A DNA stretch of 5,025 nucleotides. It comes from JAADHY01 sp964428935 (GTDB lineage Bacteria; Planctomycetota; Planctomycetia; Planctomycetales; Planctomycetaceae). The number at the start of each line of letters is the position of its first letter. Position 1 is the first letter of the stretch. This document shows, one piece after another, positions 1 through 5,025 of this stretch. The stretch is taken from contig CAYSAG010000353.1 of assembly GCA_964428935.1 (NCBI GenBank), forward strand, positions 1 through 5,025. Direction: 5' to 3'. A program made the position numbers and the translations under genes. Under the pieces are notes generated by a model, which ran no database searches, was not told the origin of the DNA, and was given only the letters and a program-made list of their open reading frames with translations.

Positions 1-1424
1 TTTCGCTGTTACTTTTGCTGTGCACACCGCGGCATCTGGTCGCCCAAGAACGCGCAGCCCGTAGGAACAACGAGGATGCCGCCAGCTGGGTGGACGTCCC
101 ACCTCCGCCGGTTCCCGCCGAAGAGCAGCCAACGGCGTCGACGGAGACCGACTGGTTCGATCTAAAGGAGGAACTGTCGCGACTGGCAGCAGAGGTTGAA
201 GCTCTGAAGGCCGAAAAGGCTCGAGCGGAAGCTCCACCGGCCCGCCCCACCGTCACGGCCGGCGGGCGAATCATGCTCGACTGGGCCACTTTCAACCAAA
301 ACGACATCAGCCGGACGCAGGCTGGCAACTTTCAAAACGGCACCGAGGTCCGGCGAGCTCGCGTTTACTTAAAGGGTACCGCGTTTGACATCATCGAGTA
401 CAAACTGCAGTTCGAGCTGGCTGCGTCGACCAATATCCCCGACTACCCTGGTTCCGGAGTGAGGGGGATCGGCCAAGTGTCGTTCAAGGACGTTTACATT
501 ACTTTAAGGGACCTACCTGTCGTACACAATGTCCGAGTCGGACACTTCAAGACGCCGTTCGGATTGGAAAACCTCACCAGCCACCGTTTCGCGACTTTTC
601 TCGAACGGGCCATGGTTTCGGAAGGCGAAATTGAAGGCCGCCGAATGGGCATCATGGCCTTCGACCACAGCGAGGACGAGCGGTCGACTTGGGCCATTGG
701 CCTGTTTACCAGCCAAATTCCTGAAAACCCGCCGCGATTTCGGAACGACAGCGGCGGCGCGTCGATCATCATGCGGTACACGTTCCTGCCCTGGCTCGAC
801 GAAAGCGATCCCGACCACCGGCTGCTCCACATGGCCGCGTCTTACTCCTTCGCCGACATTGGTGAAGGGAATCAGGTGCGATTCGACGAGCAGCCCGAAT
901 CTCACCTAGCGAAAGTCGTCATCGACACCGCCCCCATGCTGGACGTGGAAGACATCAACGCGATGGGACTGGAATTGGCCTTGGTTTACGGACCCCTCTC
1001 GGTTCAAAGCGAACTGGTGTCGTTTTGGTTGGACCGCGCCGTTCACCCCAGTCCTCAATTTGTCGGCGGCTACGCCTACGTCAGCTACTTCTTGACGGGC
1101 GAAAGTCGAAACTACGACAGACGCAAGGGCCATTTCGACCGAGTCCACCCGTTCCAGAATTTCGTTCCGGTGCCGGGTGAGAAAGGCACGGCATTCGGGC
1201 CGGGGGCATGGGAAATCGCCTACCGTTACTCGTTCATGGACCTGAACGACGAGGGCGTCACGGGCGGCTTGGCGTCCAACCACACGTTCGGCATCAACTG
1301 GTACCTGAACCCTTACACGCGGCTCATGTGGAACTACGTCCATTCAGATGTCTACGACCACCCGAAAGCTCCTGGAATCGGACGCTCGGACGTTTTCCAA
1401 ATGCGGTTCCAAATCGATTTCTGA
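1..1424 (+). CDS. OprP/OprO-type outer-membrane porin (Porin_O_P family), 5' end cut by the window
   Basis: Predicted beta-barrel porin for passive diffusion of small, probably anionic, solutes across the outer membrane. The frame is open to the window edge: the first full codons (position 3 on) read S-L-L-L-L-L-C-T-P then HLVAQE, which is the hydrophobic core and cleavage region of a signal peptide. The real start is therefore upstream, and the in-frame TTG at 15 is unlikely to be it. Numbering from the codon at position 3 (473 codons): a Pro-rich stretch follows the signal peptide, then a short coiled coil at about 51-77 (WFDLKEELSRLAAEVEALK), then the barrel from about 84. Family-typical blocks are GGRIMLDW (87-94), EVRRARVYLKGT (115-126), FKDVYITLRDLP (161-172), VRVGHFKTPFGLENLTS (177-193), FLERAM (199-204) and WEIAYRYSFMDLND (403-416). 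The last strand ends in Phe, as usual for BAM substrates. A coiled coil before a barrel of this type is common in planctomycetes. Ion specificity (phosphate or otherwise) cannot be read from the sequence. Confidence 0.88.
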   Translation, partial: SLLLLLCTPRHLVAQERAARRNNEDAASWVDVPPPPVPAEEQPTASTETDWFDLKEELSRLAAEVEALKAEKARAEAPPARPTVTAGGRIMLDWATFNQNDISRTQAGNFQNGTEVRRARVYLKGTAFDIIEYKLQFELAASTNIPDYPGSGVRGIGQVSFKDVYITLRDLPVVHNVRVGHFKTPFGLENLTSHRFATFLERAMVSEGEIEGRRMGIMAFDHSEDERSTWAIGLFTSQIPENPPRFRNDSGGASIIMRYTFLPWLDESDPDHRLLHMAASYSFADIGEGNQVRFDEQPESHLAKVVIDTAPMLDVEDINAMGLELALVYGPLSVQSELVSFWLDRAVHPSPQFVGGYAYVSYFLTGESRNYDRRKGHFDRVHPFQNFVPVPGEKGTAFGPGAWEIAYRYSFMDLNDEGVTGGLASNHTFGINWYLNPYTRLMWNYVHSDVYDHPKAPGIGRSDVFQMRFQIDF

Positions 1425-1476
1425 TTCCGACGCATTTCCCGCCAACTTCCCGCTCGTTGCTTCTCCAGAACCAGCA

Positions 1477-1487
1477 GCGCGGACCGG
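1477..1487 (+). repeat. 11-base word shared by both intergenic regions (copy 1)
   Basis: GCGCGGACCGG occurs here and at 3510-3520. Each copy begins 53 nt after the stop codon of the gene before it. The flanks are not clearly alike. Confidence 0.25.
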
Positions 1488-1509
1488 CAACGTCCCATGC
1501 CGGTGAGTG

Positions 1510-1522
1510 CGGACGGCCGCGA
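1510..1522 (+). repeat. 13-base word shared by both intergenic regions (copy 1)
   Basis: CGGACGGCCGCGA is identical at 3754-3766, and the match extends to 15 of 17 bases if the next four are included. It contains the palindrome CGGCCG. Confidence 0.3.
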
Positions 1523-1563
1523 CTTCACGCCAGCGGTGCCACGCCCCGGCTGGCTCGACAGGT

Positions 1564-1605
1564 GGTGGGCGGGCAGACGCGACGCGCCAGCCTGCCCAGC
1601 CCACC
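1564..1605 (+). terminator. GC-rich hairpin downstream of the porin gene, possible terminator
   Basis: The left arm GGTGGGCGGGCAG (1564-1576) pairs with CTGCCCAGCCCACC (1592-1605): 13 base pairs, nearly all G-C, with one bulged A at 1598 and a 15-nt loop. It starts 140 bp after the porin stop codon. No T-run follows, so this is not a textbook Rho-independent terminator. It could be a U-less terminator, an mRNA 3'-end stabiliser, or a structure in the leader of the next gene. Confidence 0.35.
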
Positions 1606-1744
1606 GATCGGCGTAGTCTACTCGGGACCAAAAGTCGGCAAATTCCGCACATGTGTTAAATCTGTAACGCAACGGCGTCCGATTTCATTCTCTGTGGGCT
1701 AGCGTGTGGATGCAGCAAAGCGGTGCAGTGCAAAGACATCGTGC

Positions 1745-1750
1745 GGGAGG
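1745..1750 (+). promoter_or_regulatory. Shine-Dalgarno site favouring the GTG start at 1759
   Basis: GGGAGG ends 8 nt before the in-frame GTG at 1759. It is the best ribosome-binding match among the candidate starts of the TolC-like gene. The GTG at 1723 has only a weak purine stretch upstream, and the GTG at 1798 has AGGG at 1784-1787 with 10-nt spacing. Confidence 0.5.
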
Positions 1751-1758
1751 CGCAAAAC

Positions 1759-3456
1759 GTGGAAGGGAGTCCCAGAACGGAGCAGGGTGGTTCGCAAGTG
1801 TTGCAGAAACTGGTCGTGGGGTCCGTGGTCGCGGTCTTGGCGTCCGGGTGGCTGCTCGGCTGCGTGAGTACCGCTGACCTGTACACGAACTGTTCCGAGC
1901 CGTGTCAGGCCGACCGCGGGGGCGTCGTCCCGGAAGCGGTCGCACGGCTTGAGTCGTCGGTTGTCCCCAGCCGGTCCGCAGCTGACAGCCGGAGCAGCCT
2001 CTCGGAGGCGAAAAGCCCGCCAACCAGGACCGACGACAGCTCGATTCGGTCGGCGAAATTTGAGCAACCGGAGCCCGTCGCGCCCGAGCAAACGAAGCAA
2101 GAACGGAACGAGAACGAGTCTGCGGACGCGGTGAACAGCACGCTGAAGGTGTCGCCGGTTCCGGAAGGCGGTCGGGGCATTGACTTGGCGTCGGCGTTGG
2201 AGCTGGCGGCGGGGCAAAGCCCCGAAGTGCAGTACGCTCAGTGGCGAATTCACGAGGCCTACGCGAACTGGGTGGCCGCCAAAGTCCTGTGGCTGCCGAC
2301 CATTCACGCTGGTCTGAGCTACAACCGGCACGACGGAACGTTACAAAGCTCGTCGGGTGCAATCCGGGACACGAACCGCTCGTCGTTCCAGACCGGCTTG
2401 GGCGTCGGTTCGGTCGGCACGGGCAGCCCGCCGGTCGCTGGCGTGGGCGCGCAATTCGCGCTGGCTGACGCTGTCTTCCAACCTCGCATTGCCAGCAACA
2501 AAGTGGCCGCTCGGCAGTTCGGTGCCGACGCCACCACCAACGACACGCTGTTGGACGTGGCGGTGGCGTACCTGGACTTGCTGGAAGCGGTGCAAGAAAA
2601 GGCCATTGCCGAGGAGACGCTGAAGAACGTGCAGGAGCTGGCCAAGCTGACCGACGCCTTCGCCAAAACCGGGCAGGGCGCACAGGCCGACGCCGACCGG
2701 GTGCGAGCCGAGCTGGCGGTGAGGAGGAACGAGGTGCACCGGGCGGAAGAACGAATCCGGACGCGGTCCGCTCGGCTGGCCCAGCTGCTCAGCCTGGACC
2801 CGTCCGTGCCGTTCGCTCCGCGAGAGCCGGAAGTCACACCGATTGAGTTGGTCTCGACCGACGCGGGTCTGCGAGACCTGGTCGCGCAGGCTCTGCAGAA
2901 CCGGCCTGAGCTGTCCGAAGCCCAGTACCTGGTTTCGGCGGCCGTCGAAGAGCTTCGTCGGGAGCGGTTCGCGCCGCTTCTGCCCAGCTTCCTGTTGCGG
3001 TTCAGCTACAGCGGCTTCGGCGGAGGAAACGGGAGCACCAACGCAGGCGACAGCTTCGATGACCGAGTCGACTACGACGCCGTCGCTTACTGGGAGATCC
3101 GCAATTTGGGCTTCGGCGAGTGGGCCGAGCGGCACGCAGCCGAAACGCGACTCGAACAGAAAGAGTGGCGGCTGGTTCGAGTCATGGACCGAGTGTCGGC
3201 CGAGGTTTCCGAGGCGTACGCTCAGGTCGAAGCCCGAAAGCCGCAAATCGAGACCGCAAGAGACGGACTGCGCAAGGCCCTCGACTCGCTGCGTCGCAAC
3301 ATGGACCGCATTCGCTCGGGCGAGGGCTTGCCAATCGAGGCTCTCCAGTCCATTCAGGCGCTCGACCAAGCCCGCCGCGAGTACCTGCGGGCCGTCATTG
3401 ACTACAACAAAGCCCAGTTCGCTCTCCACCACGCCCTCGGTTGGCCCAGCCGTTAG
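1759..3456 (+). CDS. TolC/OEP-family outer-membrane efflux protein, probable lipoprotein
   Basis: Outer-membrane duct of the TolC family, which trimerises and works with an inner-membrane pump and a periplasmic adaptor to export solutes or proteins. From the GTG at 1759 it has 565 residues. A hydrophobic segment (about 18-34) ends in WLLGC, a lipobox-like site with lipid-acceptor Cys35; Leu at -2 is not the commonest residue. A Ser/Glu/Pro/Arg-rich linker follows (about 36-140). The two OEP repeats then appear: helix IDLASALELAAGQSPEVQYA (141-160) leading to LWLPTIHAGLSY (177-188), and LRDLVAQALQNRPELSEAQY (371-390) leading to FAPLLPSFLLRFSY (404-417). Each repeat is followed by long Ala/Glu/Arg-rich helices (about 246-345 and 452-560). 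The protein ends HHALGWPSR, typical of the family C-terminus. Alternative starts are GTG 1723 (577 aa) and GTG 1798 (552 aa, the most compact signal peptide). No pump or adaptor gene is in the window, so the substrate is unknown. The family is certain, the lipidation likely. Confidence 0.9.
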   Translation: MEGSPRTEQGGSQVLQKLVVGSVVAVLASGWLLGCVSTADLYTNCSEPCQADRGGVVPEAVARLESSVVPSRSAADSRSSLSEAKSPPTRTDDSSIRSAKFEQPEPVAPEQTKQERNENESADAVNSTLKVSPVPEGGRGIDLASALELAAGQSPEVQYAQWRIHEAYANWVAAKVLWLPTIHAGLSYNRHDGTLQSSSGAIRDTNRSSFQTGLGVGSVGTGSPPVAGVGAQFALADAVFQPRIASNKVAARQFGADATTNDTLLDVAVAYLDLLEAVQEKAIAEETLKNVQELAKLTDAFAKTGQGAQADADRVRAELAVRRNEVHRAEERIRTRSARLAQLLSLDPSVPFAPREPEVTPIELVSTDAGLRDLVAQALQNRPELSEAQYLVSAAVEELRRERFAPLLPSFLLRFSYSGFGGGNGSTNAGDSFDDRVDYDAVAYWEIRNLGFGEWAERHAAETRLEQKEWRLVRVMDRVSAEVSEAYAQVEARKPQIETARDGLRKALDSLRRNMDRIRSGEGLPIEALQSIQALDQARREYLRAVIDYNKAQFALHHALGWPSR

Positions 3457-3509
3457 CCTCGGCACGCGGTCGCTGCTCGAACGCCCAACCCGTCGGCGGT
3501 ACCCGTTCT

Positions 3510-3520
3510 GCGCGGACCGG
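3510..3520 (+). repeat. 11-base word shared by both intergenic regions (copy 2)
   Basis: Second copy of GCGCGGACCGG, lying downstream of the TolC-like gene at the same distance from a stop codon as copy 1. Confidence 0.25.
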
Positions 3521-3541
3521 GACACTGAGAGCGGCTCCACC

Positions 3542-3570
3542 GCCGGCTCAGCTTGTCGGGTCGAGCCGGC
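3542..3570 (+). repeat. 8-bp perfect inverted repeat downstream of the TolC-like gene
   Basis: GCCGGCTC (3542-3549) and GAGCCGGC (3563-3570) form a perfect GC-rich stem with a 13-nt loop, 85 bp after the stop codon of the TolC-like gene. No T-run follows. It may help end or protect that transcript, though an 8-bp stem of this kind can arise by chance in GC-rich DNA. Confidence 0.3.
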
Positions 3571-3587
3571 TCACGCTCTCGCGTCAC

Positions 3588-3599
3588 GCCACGCGTGGC
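3588..3599. repeat. 12-bp perfect palindrome GCCACGCGTGGC
   Basis: GCCACGCGTGGC reads the same on both strands with no spacer. Its symmetry could suit a dimeric DNA-binding protein, but it lies over 300 bp upstream of the sulfatase start and matches no operator that I recognise. Confidence 0.3.
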
Positions 3600-3721
3600 C
3601 TCTCTCCTGGCTTGCTTGCTGAAGCTGGCCTTCGTCGTTCGTCTGTGGTCCGGCGCACGAGCCGTGGTTTGTCAAACCGGCGGCGCAGTGGTACGCTAGG
3701 CACGCGTTGACGAGCAATGGC

Positions 3722-3779
3722 CCTCGCGGCTTGTCGCACCTGGGCTCGTGGGCCGGACGGCCGCGAGGTCGTTGTTTTG
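3722..3779 (+). terminator. Hairpin followed by a T-rich run, possible Rho-independent terminator
   Basis: CCTCGCGGC (3722-3730) and GCCGCGAGG (3760-3768) form a perfect 9-bp stem with a 29-nt loop, followed at once by TCGTTGTTTTG (3769-3779). The stem and T-rich tail suggest a + strand terminator. The loop is longer than usual and the T-run is interrupted. It lies 265 bp after the TolC-like stop and 141 bp before the sulfatase start, so it could end readthrough or act as an attenuator in a sulfatase leader. Confidence 0.35.
3754..3766 (+). repeat. 13-base word shared by both intergenic regions (copy 2)
   Basis: Second copy of CGGACGGCCGCGA. This copy overlaps the right arm of the hairpin at 3722-3768, so here the word is part of a predicted RNA stem. 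Copy 1 has no matching left arm nearby. Confidence 0.3.
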
Positions 3780-3906
3780 AGGCGGTCAGGAGGAACGTCG
3801 CCAGCTTCACTCTGCTCGCCGCTTCGTCCGCTTGCGGGGCGCAGCGCGCCGACCAGACCCGGACGGTCCTGCGACTTTGTCTTGGCGACCGAAGGCTACA
3901 AACACT

Positions 3907-3911
3907 GGGGA
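3907..3911 (+). promoter_or_regulatory. Ribosome-binding site of the sulfatase gene
   Basis: GGGGA, continuing into AAAG, ends 8 nt before the ATG at 3920. The match is acceptable and supports this ATG, which is also followed directly by a signal-peptide-like sequence. Confidence 0.5.
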
Positions 3912-3919
3912 AAGACAGC

Positions 3920-5025
3920 ATGAAGGCCGTGTTCGCTCGCACTGCTTTGGTTGTTGGCCTTTGTTTGGCGCCGGCGGTTGGACCGAGGGAGTCGGTTTGG
4001 AGCGCTCCGCCACGCCGTCCCAACGTGCTCTTCATTTGCGTGGACGACTTGAACCACTGGGTCGGTTACACAGGACGGAACCCGCAGGTTCGAACGCCGA
4101 ACATTGACCGGCTGTCTCGAATGGGCATGTCTTTTACGCACGCTTACTGTGCTGCTCCAGCCTGCGAGCCGTCCCGTGCGGCTCTGTTTTCGGGCCTGCG
4201 TCCGAGCACCTCGGGGTGCTACCGCAACGGCGACGGGTGGAAGAATTACATTCCCGAAGGCATTTCGCTGAACGCTACCTTCAAGAAAGCCGGCTACTTC
4301 GTGGCTGGAATGGGCAAGACTTACCACGCCAGCGCGGCCAAGGGGCTGGAGGCTGTTTACGCGTCTGAGTGGGACGAGTACCCACCGCTGCCCAAGCCGG
4401 CCGCCGGGGGAGCCCAAAAGTACTGGGGCTACTTCGAACCATTGCCGCTTGACATGAAAGACGACGACTTGGGCGACTGGTACACGGTCAACTACTGCAT
4501 TGAGCAGCTTCAGAAGAAACACACCAAACCGTTTTTCCTGGCCTGCGGGCTGAGCAAGCCCCACCTGCCGTGGGCCGTGCCACGCAAGTACTACGAGCTG
4601 TTCCCACGCGAGACCATTCAGCTACCTCCCTACAAGAAAGGCGACCTGGACGATGTGCCACCGGCCGGGCGTCGAATGGGTGTCTGGAGGGACCACGCCC
4701 AGTTTCTCAAGACCGGACGCTGGAAAGACGCCATTCGCTCTTACCTGGCCACCATTGCCTACACGGACATGAACATTGGCCGGTTGCTCGACGCACTGGA
4801 AAAAAGCCCGTACAAAGACAACACAATCATTGTCCTTTGGGGAGACCACGGCTGGCACCTGGGCGAGAAAGACCACTGGCGGAAGTTCACGCTGTGGGAA
4901 GAAGCCACGCGAGCACCGCTGATTTGGGTCGTGCCCGGTGTGACGCCGCCCGGCTCCATTTGCGACCGCCCCGTCGACTTCATGACTATTTACCCGACCC
5001 TGTGCGACCTGGCGGGAATTCCCAT
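3920..5025 (+). CDS. Iduronate-2-sulfatase-like exported sulfatase, 3' end cut by the window
   Basis: Type I sulfatase (alkaline phosphatase superfamily) that hydrolyses sulfate esters, probably on sulfated sugars, in the periplasm or outside the cell. The window holds 368 codons; relatives usually have about 450-500, so the C-terminal part is missing. MKAVFARTALVVGLCLAPAV looks like a signal peptide. RPNVLFICVDDLN (33-45) supplies metal ligands Asp42 and Asp43. CEPSR (82-86) is the CxPxR signature, with Cys82 expected to become formylglycine and Arg86 to stabilise it. GMGKTYH (130-136) gives Lys133 and His136, SKPHLPW (212-218) gives His215, GDHGWHLGE (308-316) gives Asp309 and His310, and Lys322 follows in RKFTLWEEATRAP. 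This spacing matches human iduronate-2-sulfatase (Asp45, Asp46, Cys84, Lys135, His138, His229, Asp334, His335, Lys347) apart from a shorter middle section. All expected catalytic residues are present. The substrate is not known; many planctomycete homologues probably act on algal or other marine polysaccharides. No formylglycine-generating enzyme gene is in the window. Confidence 0.93.
   Translation, partial: MKAVFARTALVVGLCLAPAVGPRESVWSAPPRRPNVLFICVDDLNHWVGYTGRNPQVRTPNIDRLSRMGMSFTHAYCAAPACEPSRAALFSGLRPSTSGCYRNGDGWKNYIPEGISLNATFKKAGYFVAGMGKTYHASAAKGLEAVYASEWDEYPPLPKPAAGGAQKYWGYFEPLPLDMKDDDLGDWYTVNYCIEQLQKKHTKPFFLACGLSKPHLPWAVPRKYYELFPRETIQLPPYKKGDLDDVPPAGRRMGVWRDHAQFLKTGRWKDAIRSYLATIAYTDMNIGRLLDALEKSPYKDNTIIVLWGDHGWHLGEKDHWRKFTLWEEATRAPLIWVVPGVTPPGSICDRPVDFMTIYPTLCDLAGIP

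Larger units (their letters stand above)
1425..1758. other. Intergenic region between the porin and TolC-like genes
   Basis: This 334-bp gap shows no convincing gene: overlapping frames on either strand give Arg/Pro/Ala-rich translations with no recognisable domain. It contains a strong hairpin (1564-1605), an 11-base and a 13-base word that recur in the next intergenic region, and a slightly more AT-rich stretch at about 1650-1695 where a promoter for the downstream gene could lie. I could not define -35 and -10 boxes there with confidence. Confidence 0.6.
3457..3919. other. 463-bp intergenic region rich in inverted repeats, no convincing gene
   Basis: No frame on either strand gives a recognisable protein, and no tRNA-like fold was found. 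It contains an 8-bp inverted repeat (3542-3549/3563-3570), a 12-bp perfect palindrome (3588-3599), a 9-bp hairpin with a T-rich tail (3722-3779), two words shared with the region downstream of the porin gene, and the ribosome-binding site of the sulfatase gene. A 68-codon ORF (3717-3923) overlaps the sulfatase start by ATGA, but its composition looks non-coding. Confidence 0.6.

Noticed and set aside
15..17. TTG as the start codon of the porin gene
   Set aside because: The same frame continues to the window edge with leucine codons that complete a signal-peptide core, so translation almost certainly starts upstream.
1633..1661. Possible sigma70-like promoter with TTAAAT at 1656-1661
   Set aside because: The hexamer 17 bp upstream (AGTCGG) does not resemble a -35 box, and planctomycete promoters are poorly defined by consensus.
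1208..1702. 164-codon + strand ORF overlapping the porin 3' end and intergenic DNA
   Set aside because: It overlaps well-supported porin coding sequence in another frame, and its translation is low-complexity His/Arg/Pro-rich.
2341..3540. 399-codon minus-strand ORF opposite the TolC-like gene
   Set aside because: It is a shadow frame: the + strand protein has clear OEP-family features throughout, while this translation has none.
3717..3923. 68-codon + strand ORF whose stop overlaps the sulfatase start (ATGA)
   Set aside because: The overlap would suit translational coupling, but the translation is Arg/Ser/Pro-rich with no domain, there is no good ribosome-binding site, and it begins within the hairpin region.
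3571..4035. 154-codon minus-strand ORF across the long intergenic region
   Set aside because: It runs antisense into the signal peptide and first motif of the sulfatase gene, has no recognisable domain, and long open frames on the opposite strand are common in GC-rich DNA.
4086..4096. GGTTCGAA-like string resembling a tRNA T-loop
   Set aside because: It lies inside the sulfatase coding sequence with no acceptor or anticodon stems around it.

Overview
This 5-kb, GC-rich window (about 60% G+C by eye) reads as chromosomal DNA from a planctomycete (Planctomycetota). The reasons are the combination of an OprP/OprO-type porin with an N-terminal coiled coil, an unusual TolC-like outer-membrane lipoprotein, and an iduronate-2-sulfatase-like enzyme, a family heavily expanded in that phylum, together with well-separated genes. 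The phylum call is an inference from family content; no phylogenetic marker is present.

Layout, all on the + strand. (1) Positions 1-1424: 3' part of a Porin_O_P-type outer-membrane beta-barrel gene. The window opens inside its signal peptide, so the true start lies upstream. (2) Positions 1425-1758: intergenic, with a strong GC-rich hairpin at 1564-1605. (3) Positions 1759-3456: TolC/OEP-family outer-membrane efflux protein, probably a lipoprotein, with a long low-complexity linker before the TolC fold. (4) Positions 3457-3919: 463 bp with no convincing gene. It holds several inverted repeats, one followed by a T-rich run, and two short words shared with the first intergenic region. (5) Positions 3920-5025: exported sulfatase with an intact formylglycine motif, cut by the window end after 368 codons.

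All three products should be exported to the envelope: a passive porin, the outer-membrane exit duct of an efflux or secretion system, and a sulfatase that removes sulfate esters, probably from sulfated sugars. The gaps of 334 and 463 bp, with hairpins between the genes, suggest separate transcription units rather than a tight operon. I see no clear new system. The least explained material is the structured intergenic DNA and the long linker of the TolC-like lipoprotein.
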